A stretch of 64,000 nucleotides of DNA, from assembly GCA_022818135.1 (NCBI GenBank), contig JAFMSR010000018.1, positions 5,049,542 through 5,113,541 on the forward strand. Direction: 5' to 3'. The notes beneath the pieces were generated by a model. That model worked only from the letters and a program-made list of their open reading frames with translations, was not told the origin of the DNA and made no database searches. This stretch comes from Saxidomus purpurata (lineage: Eukaryota > Mollusca > Bivalvia > Venerida > Veneridae). Made by a program: the position numbers and the translations under genes. Below are positions 37,272 through 49,800 of the stretch, in pieces; position 1 is the first letter of the stretch, and each line of letters starts with the position of its first letter.

Positions 37272-38870
37272 TACATTACGAGCACATCAGGACGCTTAGA
37301 ATAGATCTCGGCAATACAATTGTCACAAAGGCTTGAAGATCAATTCCTACATTACCAGCACATCAGGACACTTAGAATAGATCTCGGCAATAGAATTGTC
37401 ACAAAGGCTTGAAGATCAATTCCTACATTACGAGCACATCAGGACGCTTAGAATAGATCTCGGCAATACAATTATCACAAAAGCTTGGGGATCAATTTCT
37501 ACATTACCTGCACATCAGGACGCTTGGAATAGATCTCGGCAATACAATTATCACAAAAGCTTAAGGATCAATTCCAATATTACCAGCATCACGACGCTTG
37601 ATATAGATTCCGGCAAAACAAGCATCCCAAAAGTTAGAGGATCAATTCCTGCATACCAGCATCACTGGACGCTTGATATAGATTCCAGCAAAACAAGCAT
37701 CACAAAAGCTTGAGGATCGTTTCCTACATTATAGCACATCAGTACGCTTTGTATAGATTCCTGCAGTACAAGCATCACAAAAGCTAGAATCGTTTCATAC
37801 ATTACAGCACACCAGGATGCTTTGTATAGATTCCTGCAGTACAAGCATCACAAAAGCTTGAGAATCGATTCCTGTATACCAGCATCACTGGACGCTTGAT
37901 ATAAATTCCTGCAATACAAGCATCATAAAAGCTTGAGGACCGTTTCCTACATTACAGCACATCTTGACCTGCTCATGCAATACAACACACAAAAGCCGGG
38001 GGGGTTCTTTTTCTTTTTATCCCCCCCCCCTTGATATAGAATCATGCAATACAAGCATCACAAAAGCCTGGGAGGATCGATTCCTTTATACCAGCATCAC
38101 GGGACGCTTGAGATAGATTCCTCCAATACAAGCATCACAAAAGCCTGGGAGGATCGATTCCTGTATACCAGCATCACTGGACGCTTGATATAAATTCCTG
38201 CAATACAAGCATCATAAAAGCTTGAGGATCGTTTCCTACATTACAGCACATCACGACGCTTGATATAGATTCCTGCAATACAAGCATAATAAAAGCCTGA
38301 CGATTGATTCCTGCATTAACATTTTCACGAGACGTTTGATATAGATTCCTGCAATACGAGCATCACAAAAGCTTGAGGATTGTTCTTACATTACCAGCAT
38401 AACGGGACGCTTAACTATAGATTCATGTGTCCGCATCACAGAAGCTTTATTGATTCCTTCATTACCAGCATCACGGGACGCTTACTATAGATGCATGTGT
38501 ACGCATCACAGAAGCTTTATTGATTCCTTCATTACCAGCATCACGGGACCGCTCGATATAGATTATTGCAATACAAGCATCATAACAACTTGAGGATTAA
38601 TTCCTATATTAACAGCATCACGGGATTGATATTGATTCTTGCAATACACGCATCACAAACGCTTGAGGATCGATTCATTCATTACCAGCACAACGGGACA
38701 CCTTATATAGATTCTTGTAATACCTGCATCACAAAAGCTTGGGGATAGATTCCTACATTACCAGCATCACGGGACGCTCCATATAGATTCCTGCAATACC
38801 AGCATCACGAAGCTTGAGGATCAATTCCTAAATACCATTACCGTAACACTTCATAGGGACAAAACCATAG
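37272..38870. repeat. Right part of the 76-bp satellite, about 20 diverging units
   Basis: It resumes at TACATTACGAGCACATCAGG, the next bases of the unit broken at 35587. Units degrade progressively to the right (TAGATTCCTGCAATACAAGC, 'ATCACAAAAGCTTGAGGATC'). A G/C-homopolymer patch lies near 38000-38030. Confidence 0.93.
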
Positions 38871-39696
38871 ATACAGTACATGCATTGCAGAAACTTTAGA
38901 ATTGATTCTTAAAGTTATAAACGATTTTGAATAAATTCCTCTTAAAACTATTCAAAATACTGCTGTGCACGCTGTCCCAGAAAAATGATTGGCGTTAGGT
39001 ACTCGACTTCGTACGACGACTGTTCCGTGAACACATTCAAGCGCACTTAATGGTTCCGATGATCACTCCTGTTAACTCGTGAGGCGGCAGCATAGTAGGA
39101 ACAGCAGTTAGTGTCACACTGCAATCCGAAATTCGGGTAGAAGTTAAGTTTCGGACGAATCTATCCTGCTATGAAGGCGCCATTACACCAGCAGTAGAAC
39201 GCCAAATTTAAACAAACGGACCCAGAGTTGAAATACCATATGTCGGCGGATTCTAAATATACGAGCGAATTCATATACATAAGTACCAAAGAAGACAATA
39301 TACCGAACACCAGACCGTGAGGAATATGTCATTAACGAACTCGGGCAAAAATCAGATGCAGACACGAAACATTTCCTCAAGAAAATTCGATGAAAAAGAA
39401 AGTTGCAAAATATTTTAATTACTAGTAAATGAGGGGTTGTTTCGCTTGGCATATGAACGTTAATGAGAACAGATCCATTGGTTCAGTTTCAGGTAACATG
39501 TCTGGCAGAATGATCGCAGTTAATGCAGCGAAACAAGGGCAGTGTGCCAGTCGGCGTAACAAAAGCTGCAGTGAGTAAGTATGGTGACCGATATATACCA
39601 TCTCAAAAAATAGTTGCTTTATCCCCTCTCTGTAAATTGGTGGACAACTAATCGTTCTGCCATGTCAATAAATTGTAATGATTTATTGTAATTGCC

Positions 39697-40905
39697 GCCT
39701 CAGTAATATGGTGGCTGCTTTCTGTCACCTGAACAATATGGGGGCTGGTGCATGCCATTTCAACAATATGGTGGCTGCTTTCTGCCATCTCAACAATATG
39801 GTGGCTGCTCTCTACAATCACCACAATATGATTGTTACTCTCTGCCATCTCAGTAATATGGTGGCTGCTTTCTGTCATCTGAACAATATGGGGGCTGATG
39901 TCTTCCATTTCAATAATGTGGTGGCTGCTTTCTGCCATCTCAACAATATGGTGGCTGCTTTCTACCATTTTAACAATATGATGGCTGATTTTTACCATAT
40001 CTCAATGACATGGTGGCTGCTTTCTGCTATCTCAACGATATGGTGGCTGCTTTCTGCCATCTCAACGATATGGTAGCTGCTATATGCCATCTCAACAATA
40101 TGGTGGCTGCTTTCTACCATTTTAACAATATGATGGCTGATTTTTACCATATCTCAATGACATGGTGGCTGCTTTCTGCTATCTCAACGATATGATGGCT
40201 GCTTTCTGCCATCTGAACAATATGGTGGCTGCTTTCTGCCATCTCAACAATATGGTGGCTGCTTTCTGCTATCTCAACGACATGGTGGCTGCTTTCTGCT
40301 ATCTAAACGATAGTGTGGCTGCTTTCTGCCATCTCAACGTTATGGTGGCTGCTTTCTGCCATCTCAACGTTATGGTGGCTGCTTTCTGCCATCTCAACGT
40401 TATGGTGGCTGCTTTCTGCCATCTCAACGTTATGGTGGCTGCTTTCTTCCATATCAACAATATGGTGGCTGCTTTCTGCCATCTCAACGACATGGTGGCT
40501 GCTCTCTGCCATCTCAACGATATGGTGGCTGCTCTTTGCCATCACAGTAATATGACGGATTCTTTCTGCAATCTCAACAATATGGTTGCTGCATTCTGCC
40601 ATCTTAACAATATTGTGGCTGCTTTCTGCCATCTCATCAATACGATGGCTGCTTTCTGCTATCTCAACAATATGGTGGCTGCTCTCTACCATCTTAACAT
40701 TATAGTGGCTCAACGATATGGTGGCCACTCTCTTCCAACTCAGTAATATGGTGGCTGCTCTCTGTCATCTCAACAATATGGTGGATGTTCAATTTTTTGC
40801 CATTTTAAGCATGTGCTGGCTGATTGCTGTTATCTCAATTACTAGTATATGGTGATATGGTTGCTTTTTGTTTTTTGCTGTTTCAGTAATATGGTGGCTG
40901 ATAAT
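39697..40905. repeat. 30-bp minisatellite, about 36-38 copies
   Basis: The unit is 'AATATGGTGGCTGCTTTCTG' plus 'CCATCTCAAC'. The unit length is a multiple of three, so several frames on both strands stay open as 10-residue repeats (MVAAFCHLNN on +, SSHHIVEMAE on -). No initiation context, splice sites or homology support a gene. Confidence 0.95.
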
Positions 40906-43585
40906 AGTTTGTTTGCGCTCTGACAGCACAAACCACCATTGCGGATGGAAAAGATATAAACAAAATGTGTTTCGAATGTGAGTTCGACATGTCATATTTT
41001 CAGTAACAAAATGTAATCTTTCTTGAAACTGGGTTCTAATGTATATTAGGATTAAACTTGAAACGAATTTACATGACCCCTGAGTCGGTGGTATCATCCC
41101 ATCGGTACTGAAAGCCTGTTTACTGATTTATTCTAGTGGGTCTGGTATTCAATGTCCAGTGCACTTTCTACAAAAAATGGCTGTGTGATTATTTAAAGTC
41201 GACACACCTTTGTTTCGAAAATACATCTACTCTCGAAAGTTTATAGGATTGCAGTCTAGTTTTAAATGACCCTGTATACACACAGATGTTCAGTTTGGCT
41301 TGTCTGGTGATATTCGGGACGTACCGGTCGGGCTTTAAAAATACACTAGGGACTTTGTCTCAGCATTTGATTACCGGTTGAATTGCTGAGTCAAAGAAGC
41401 TTCCGGGGGAATCTCAGCAAAAGTAATGAGCAAACGGCGGAACGAGTGCCGAACGTGTGTCAGCGTCTGTCAGTTGTTGGGTGTGACATCTTTAAATCCA
41501 ACTTCCCACAGCCACATTGAAAGCAAGTCTACGGTTTCAAAAGCTATTCAATTCAAAAGCAATGTTTTTATTTTCCATTAAATCAATCTTTGACATAAAA
41601 ACTGAGAAAGTACTAGTCCGATTATGTTTTCTTTCTCAGTCTAATTCTTCAGTAATATTAAAAACAATACTACGTTAGTTTCGGCGATTGTTTCAACGCC
41701 TTTTAAAAGTCGTCCTAAAACTATTTAATGTTTTAGTGTGCCTGAGTAACTGTTTCATCGTGTTTCAAATTGTTAATTTTGTAAGAATAAATGAAAACAC
41801 TTGCGCAAAGAAAAAAACAACGTATTATTTGGTATCTTCACCCTTACAGACCCAATATTCCATTATCAGACAGTACTAATGTAATTTTCAGTAAGCTTTC
41901 CAGAGAGTATTTAACATTATTTAGTAAGCACTCGTCATCTAAATGTGGTAAAACAAATAAAATCTTATCTGTAATTGCTAAATGATTGAGATACGCCTTT
42001 GTGTGAATTTTAATGAACTTCAAACCCGCCTTATCGTTTATGTTCCGCCTTTCGTTTTAAAAGCTCCGCCATTGTTCACGTGCTTACACCAGATTGGCAG
42101 AGAAGGTGTAAAGTTTCGACCAATCAATATTGTAGATTTAAACTACAGTTATCTCGGCTGGCAAAGAATTCATTAACAACCGCTAAAGAAATTTGACACG
42201 TTCACGTGAATTCCATTATAAAATTAGAAGAGGTAATTACCTCTACAGAACCTCTCAAGCGAGTTTAAATCTGATTGGATAACAGCCTCTCATGAAAAAG
42301 TATTTTCTTTGATGATCCGAAAATTGATATGAAAATGAATGAGCTGGTATTCACTGTTTAAGCTTTAAGTGCAGGTTTTTGTTGAGTGAGTATTAATACA
42401 CGGATGCAGACTTCAACTGTCCCCGTAACACACGCTCGGGGCCCATAGCTGCTTTGAAGACCGTGAAATGGTCTATTGGTCTGTGACAAAATCTAACAAC
42501 AGCAACTGACACTGTAATGCATTTCATAATTTTCACGTTCTTTTAAATGGAATTCACGAGCAGAGGATCCAGTTATCATCTATAAACAATGCCAAGAACA
42601 TATTGAATGTTCCAGTAAAATTAACAGTTGGATGACTCCCAGACCCTGATTTGGTCATTGTTTCCATGACGACATATAGAATGGTAGGGATTGAATTATG
42701 TGTATAAAAAGAGCCATTAAAATACACAATGCATGATTGTATTATAGTTTTCATTAATAACATACGTTTACCTTCACTCTGCCATACTTGTAAGTCTAAG
42801 ATAATTGTTGACTGTGGAAATAAAATGTCCCGAGTGCCGAGTAACTCCGACTCTGACCTGACTGAGGTGGAAGTCGGACTATGTACGGATCCGGAATTTT
42901 GTCTAGAACTTGTATTTTAGTTTACTACCAATTTAGATTTGCCTCATTTTTTTTCTGTCAGCGTTTCCGGGGTTTAAGGGTCGGGTGGGGATGTGAAGTC
43001 GCTATAGGTGTTCAGGAAAGCAATAGTGACACAATTCATAAGGGCAGACAGGATGTGCTTATGCTTGTAAGACGTTTAAGTTGAAAATATTTTTCCTTGA
43101 TATTTTCCTATTAATATAATCACCCTTGTCTGAAAACATGAGAAAACGAAGGAAGGGTTTCCCCCGAACTTTGCGCAACCTGATGTTTAATACAACTCGA
43201 GAATTCTAATGCATAATGGCCACGATGGCGTGCAGTTTGAGAAGCACCAATGATGATGCAAGTCGAGAACCGTAGATGAAAATGCAAAACAAAAGGACGC
43301 AACAGCAGTATGTTGTTGTAATTGTTGTTGTCTTACCATCCCAGTCACCTATTTTTCGGTGGTTACTAAAAAGAAATTGAAAAATATCTGCCTGTTACAA
43401 ATTGGAACAACGTGTTTTTAATGACTTTTCTTTCAATTTAGAACTGTATTTTACTATGGCAGCCGATTTCTACCATTTCTCCCGAAGACACAAAACGACG
43501 GCATATGTTTTCGTCCCGTTGAGTCTTCGCGTCTTGCGGCAATAGTACCGAAACACGGAAGTATACACGACAATTTTTTATTATT
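40906..43585. other. Intergenic region without recognised features
   Basis: Short frames only, and no exon or RNA gene seen. Confidence 0.5.
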
Positions 43586-43718
43586 ATTTGAAGCAAATTT
43601 TATAAAGGTCCGTCCATAAAAGCAACTATGTTAGCTTGTATTTTGTTTGTAATTGTGCTTATTGGGTCCACCATCCTCTAAGGAGGCTATCATCGGTACG
43701 ACCCGTGGTGGATGAGAC
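43586..43718 (+). repeat. Dispersed repeat, copy 3 (long form)
   Basis: It shares both ends with the short copies. It carries about 60 extra bases between 'AGCTTGTATTT' and 'GTGGATGAGAC', including 'TGGGTCCACCATCCTCTAAG'. Confidence 0.75.
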
Positions 43719-43898
43719 ATCATATACACGACAATCTCGTATACCTGTCATAAATACTTAATCCTGACTGGCCGGTAGCGCTCACCTGTCGGGTCCTCAA
43801 AAGTATGTGTAGACCTGGAAAATGATGGGTAGACCTGCACGGATTTCAAGACGTCATTTCTGTTATATTTTCGCGTAATTTTTACTACTTTTCATGAG

Positions 43899-44067
43899 GT
43901 ATACGCTATCATAATCTTAGACTAATGTTGAGGTCAGTATGAAGTTTTGCGGACCTGTGAAAAAACGATATTGACCTCGGACTTCATCCTCGGTCAATAT
44001 CACTTTTAACAGGTCCGCAAAACTATATATTGACCTCAACATTAGTCTATAATTGTATAGTGTATAC
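43899..44067. mobile_element. Palindromic foldback MITE (169 bp)
   Basis: Nearly the whole element folds on itself. The arms start GTATACGCTATCATAATC and include AGACTAATGTTGAGGTCA, GTTTTGCGGACCTGT and GATATTGACC. The centre is CTCGGACTTCATCCTCGG. The arms differ at scattered positions, so it is not an assembly fold-back. Confidence 0.8.
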
Positions 44068-46310
44068 TTCCGTGACCGAAACAACGAAATTTTAAAGATT
44101 TATTCACAGGCATTTGATAGACATTTTAGTACTAAGAACGTACATAAGCAATGAAATGCTTGTGGTTTACACAATTCTCTGAACAAGAAGGAACATATTG
44201 TACTTGCGGGGACTTGTTGTGTGCGCAAAGGATATTATGATGATTGATGGTTTCTTATGCAATAGTTCAAGTAATATTAAAAGCGCTTGTCTTTATTTAA
44301 TTTTATGTTTTATACTCTTTGCAATGTTTTTACTTTTCTATATTGTTTCCGGGCCTCAGAATTATCGTAATATATGTTGCTCAGTTTTCTTTTAGTATAT
44401 ACTTGACTTTTTCAAATTCTGCTTTTGTTCTATATTTTCCGCCAATGTGAGAGTCAAGTGGTGTCTGAAAATACAATTTTCAGCAAATTTTTAATACTGG
44501 GACGTTATGTTGGATGGTGGCGAGTGATTCTGTCGATGCGACGACTGTAGATCATAACGCGAGCAGTCTAACCATTGCAGAATTCCTCCATCCCATAACC
44601 CCTTTGAACAATTGATTGTACTGTTAAATTGAATATGATATCCCTGTAGCACTAATATACATGGCAATAATGAAGAGATTGAAAACAAAATCTAGTATGA
44701 TGAAGGAAATGTGCCCGAAAAAAGGTCATTAGTCTCATGAAAAATATACAAATAGTAGCCACATTTGTTTAACTTGCGACCACTGCAGATGTTTCGGTAC
44801 TAAGTAAATTTAAAGTGACATATATGCTCATCTTACTGCACATAGTGTATTTTTTGTAACAGTTTTAGAAAAGCAATTTTCGGTTGCTGTGCATTTAAAT
44901 GTCTTAAACTAATGATAATGCCGCATTAGTATTTGAAGTTGGTGCTTTAGAAATAAAAAAATGGACATATAAAATAATAGTTCCTTCCTTCGCAGTGACC
45001 TCCCTTGTGTTGTTGTAGTTGTTGGTAGAGATTTCGGCAGTGGAAGTGGAAGAAGCACCCCTTCATTTTTTTTTTTTTGGAACGCATTCCTGCAGTTGTT
45101 TTTTTTTTAAATTGATCTCTCGCAGTCAAAATAGGAAAAGTAACATTTGGAAAGTTATTATTTCGTACTGGCAGCAGGAAGAGTTTGGTGTATTGGGTTA
45201 AAAGCTATTATTTCCTCTACCTTTTTTACACACACCTATTTCAGCTGGATTTTACTTGAAAAAATGTGCATAATTCCACTTTAACGATATAATTATGTGA
45301 TCTTGATCGTTACTCGAATATGAATTAAGGACAGAATATAACCCTTTAAATTTTATAGATGTTAAACTGCCTTGTTGCGTTTCATACATCGTGAAATTTT
45401 GCTGTAAGAGTTCTTGCCACCCGAATATAAGGTAAAGCATGCACACGCCCGCGGGTCCCCCCAAAAACCCGGGGGGAAGCAAAAAAAAAAAAAACACCCA
45501 AAAAAAAAGTATCGACCCTTCGAATACCGTCAGCGGAACCAAGTCTCTTATTTCGGCTAGAATACGCTCGGAATCCAGGAAGCACACGAGAAATAACAAT
45601 AAGTTTTCCACAACCTATGTGACATAAATAAATATGACCAGTTTCACCAACCACGAAACTTTTTTGCCAGTTGAGGGGTTCATGCCAGCAACTGTAGATG
45701 TCTCGGTCACCATTGTGCATATCAGTTCAATGTGCGGAAATAAAGAGTTCAAATTAAAATGCTTGATTTGAGACTGAAGTATTTTCTATTTACTGAAAAA
45801 TATCATTTTGAATGAAACATCACTGATCCTCATGAAGAATATAATAATAACTTGAACCTATATAGGTCCGTGGTGACGATAAATATAATAATAATAATAG
45901 ATGATAATAATCATAATAATATAATATATAATAAAACGGAAGCAAGAAGGTCAATCTTGGGTCGAATTTAGATTGTTTATAGTCCCGGCCGGAATTCCAA
46001 GATTCCTCATGGAAAAAGAGAAAGTTCTGTTGGCTTTCGTCGATTCCATTAGGATTCGATCTTACGCGGTCTTCCTTGTTATTGTCATTATTTATTTCCC
46101 TTTCTTTGGATGTTGATTTTATTTGTTTTAAAGAAATTGTAAACATCCTTTTCGTTTACTTTTTTTAAAAGACATATTATAGACGTGCATTCGCATTACC
46201 AAAAACAACACCAAACGGATGTAAATTATGTTTAACAAGCATTAAATGGTGTGAAAAATCATAGATACAATTTATGTACACATTATGCACAAGCGAAATA
46301 CAATTTATTT
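44068..46310. other. Intergenic region before the Groucho/TLE promoter
   Basis: It contains homopolymer A/T runs, a GC-palindrome patch at 45450-45480 (CCCGCGGGTCCCC, CCCGGGGGG) and an AAT/ATA-rich patch at 45835-45940. No gene was recognised. Confidence 0.5.
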
Positions 46311-46313
46311 CTG

Positions 46314-46433
46314 ATTGGTTGATGTTATTGTCAGTGTGCATATTTATGAATTGGTGTACATACTAATAAGACAGGTGCTTCGTTGATTGGGTTTTCATTT
46401 GAACCAATCAGGAAGGCTGTTACAAAGACCAAT
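46314..46433 (+). promoter_or_regulatory. Cluster of five CCAAT boxes upstream of Groucho/TLE
   Basis: ATTGG (inverted CCAAT) occurs at 46314, 46350 and 46386, and CCAAT at 46404 and 46429, about 360-475 bases before the TLE ATG. The first three are exactly 36 bases apart. NF-Y binds CCAAT boxes in metazoan promoters. Promoter function here is inferred from position and clustering. Confidence 0.45.
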
Positions 46434-46788
46434 TATCCCAACCTTGCGTGTAGCTGGAAGCGGTGTGTGGCATAGTTTTAAGTGCTGTTTTCACACAGTA
46501 AATGGACGAGTTTTCTGTGTTGTTTTCCCCCAAAATTATCGGAATTAACACGTTTGGATTATTACTTTTTACATGATAGCCATGTATTTTGGATTACCTA
46601 TTGGATAATGTGGTCTTTAGCCGTTTTATCAAACCACTGGCGGAAATTTTGCGAAGTTTCTACTCGAAGGTCACGATACATCTTGTTTGTTGAGTAAATT
46701 GTGCTTAGAAACAGTTTTCATGCTTCATATTTGCATATTTAATTTCTAGTTGTGTTGAAATTTGAAAGCCCAGTTGATGACTGAAAGG

Positions 46789-46809
46789 ATGTATCCAAAC
46801 AGACACCCG
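46789..46809 (+). CDS. gro/TLE: Groucho/TLE coding exon 1
   Basis: The start codon, with A at -3, encodes MYPNRHP before the donor CCG|GTAAGC (phase 0). A seven-codon first coding exon agrees with the short MYP/MFP...RHP leader of the family. Upstream DNA to about 46.3 kb would be 5' UTR and promoter. Confidence 0.93.
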
Positions 46810-49800
46810 GTAAGCTATTAAACACGCAAGATTCTTTCGTCAATTTCATTCCTTTGTTCTGGCCGCCTACATTTCACTGTACGCAACTGTGTACATCGTT
46901 TTACCCTCAAATGCGTGTCGGTTTACACAAACCGCATGATCAGTCCCGTGCCTGTGAGATTTCAGGAATGTTTGTGTATGTGATTTATATCAGATGTTGC
47001 AGCGTTATCTGCATGTATATCATTTGGTTTGAAAATGATTAAAAGGAAATTTTCTACAGCTTTGATATATTTGTCATTTGTGATGTACAGCATGTTTACT
47101 GTACCATACAGGCTTTGATAGACTAATATGTTTACACAATATACTATACTACTAAATAATTATCTGTAGACCTTACCTTTATATAACAATACAATTATTG
47201 GCATCATTCCTCTTCTTTAGTCCCAGCACCAGCCAGGTCAACCGTTCAAATTCACTGTGGCAGAATCATGTGACAGGATCAAGGAAGAGTTTAGTTTCCT
47301 ACAGGCCCAGTATCACAGGTAAGCTCAATGTGTAGTTGCTGTGTAGGGTCTTAGATCCAGTATATTGAGACTTTTCAGTCTTATGACATAAATGAAGAGA
47401 CAAGTCATGAAATGGTTAGAAGCCTAGCTGTAGTGTCGCATACATGTGTCAGTGCTAATCTGCTATGCAGACTACAGTATATTCCCGGCACATAAAACTT
47501 AAAAGAACTTAAGGGGTCTATTCATAGGAGCTATGGTCTGGTACCTAGATTCCCTTGTATCTGCCTCTGTCTCTTCAACCTGTGCCTGTCGGGGGTCTTG
47601 GCAGTTACCTGTAGAGAAATACTAGGGTCTGTCGGGACAACTTTAACAATAAAAAAATATTTAAAGCTGTGTTGCCTGCCCTACCCCCAGATGAAATATT
47701 GCAGGCTGCCAGTAGCCCAAAGAAGATGGAACACCAATGTTATAAACACATTTTTATAAAGGTGTCACATGACGTGTTTAGTGCTTCCTAAAGTGATATC
47801 AGGAAGAAAGGTGTCAGATTTACCATAGGAATAGTTTGTGTACAGCAGTGCATGCAGTGTAATGAAACTTTTCATAATGCAGTTGGTCATGGCATCATTA
47901 TGTGTTGAATGATGAAACACACCATTGTGCATAGTTTTTGAAATTAGACACATATTTTACAACCAAACCGTTGTTTTGTTTTTCTCTAGAAAATTTGCTT
48001 GTCCCCGCTGGAATTGTTTGGTAAAGGTACACTGGACCACTGTTATCACTACCAGCATATATGCAAGAAGATCTCTGCTCAGTCAGGGAAAATGAGCAGA
48101 TGTAGATAACATGAGCATAAGATACCCATCATTGGTGACTGGGAGGGGGGGGGGTCAAATTGGGTATGGCTGTGTGTTTTCTTTTTAAATCCCTTTTACG
48201 TATGCCACATGTGACATAGTTGTTACACAGATTTAGAATAAAAAGAAAGTGCTCATAGTGACATTCCACTTTTGTAAACTGAAAGCAGCAAAAGTCATGC
48301 TAAAATAGTCAAGTCCTTGACCTGCAGCTTTTGCTAATTAGAAACTAGTTCTAGCTACGTTTACAGTATTACTGTATGATCTGTAACCATGACCAGACGG
48401 CGACATCTCGATGTAGTACCGTTGTCACCAAGAACCCTCTAATGGAACAGATAGCAGTTAATATCAATATTGAATTTGTTTTAAATCTTTTAAATTTGTA
48501 TTTTTGAAAATGTACTTCATAATGATAATTCTATGACAGCAGTGAACTAGGAAGCAGGAAGTTTTCAGCTTTGATGGCTAATGGTCGAGTTTTATCATTA
48601 AGTGTTTGTCTGCGACTCTTTATGTATCAAATTAATTTACAGTGTCATATTAAATAATTAATATTTAAGTCTGGTTGTATGAGATCTATAGCTACAAATA
48701 GCCATAGACAGTAGCTTACAAGAAATAGAAGCCTATGTAATTTAGGATCAAAATTAGTTCAAAGAACTTTAAAACAGCAATAAACACTTTGTAGAACAAC
48801 CTATGGGAGATTAAGTGACATTGCTTTCTGTTATGACTGGACCAATTTGGTTTCTTTAAAAATTTGCTGCAAGAAAGTTTGTCTGTGAATTTTATGTTGG
48901 TTAAAACATAGGAGGACTGAGGCTAACTTAGCCTTGCAAAGCAGTGTATCTTGATAGTGCACTCAAGATAGGCACTAAAATGAAGATAGGAACTGTAGGT
49001 GGGAAGACATCAGAAGTGACAGAAAGTATTGAGGAAATGGAAGAGGTGTTGAAAATGACAGCAAGTAGATAAGGCAATGGAAGTGACTGCAAGCAGAGAG
49101 GCATTGAAAATGACATTGAAGTAGAGGGCAAGGGTAGAAATACACTGCAAGTGACAGCAAGTATAGGGACACACACAGAAAGTTAGCTGCAGGTGACAGC
49201 AAGCAAAATTTGCAAATAGGCATTGAATGTGACATGTATCCAAGTATAGAGGCAATGGATGAAAAACATAGGAAGTGATAGCAAGTTAAGGGGCAATGGG
49301 GGAAAGTCAGTACTTAGCAAAGAGGCATTGAAAGTGTCATCCAAGTATAGAGGCAATGGATGAAAAACATAGGAAGTGATAGCAAGTTAAGGGGCAATGG
49401 GGGAAAGTCAGTACTTAGCAAAGAGGCATTGAAAGTGTCATCCAAGTATAGAGGCAATGGCAGAAAAATTGTAAGTGACAGAAAGTAAAGGGGGCAATGA
49501 GATAAGTCAGCAGCAAAGAGGAATTGAAAGTCACAGCAGGTTTGAGGCAACTGAAGAAAGACATTGGAAGTGAAGGCAAGTAGAGGGACAATGACAGAAA
49601 GTCAGTGGCAAGTCACAGCAAGTAAAGAGGCATTGAAAACTAGAACTGTGTAAAAGAAACAGCATGTCTCCCCCACTGCCCTATCTATCCCAGAGGAAAG
49701 ACTCACAAGGGTAGGACCACCCCTCTCAAAGTTCAACTCACTGGGGTAAGGAACCTGAAAGTTATAAAATATGCACAACTACACTACCTACTGTTTGAAT

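Noticed and set aside
35416..38870. Possible CRISPR-like array
   Set aside because: These are degenerate head-to-tail satellite units without constant repeats and unique spacers, in a eukaryotic genome.
40162..40746. 194-codon frame of MVAAFCHLN-type repeats
   Set aside because: It is the 30-bp minisatellite, with matching open frames on the opposite strand and no gene signals.
45859..45872. TATATAGGTCCGTG, identical to the end of the 8351-9037 element
   Set aside because: Only 14 bases match, part of it is self-palindromic, and no second end was found. It could be chance or a solo remnant.
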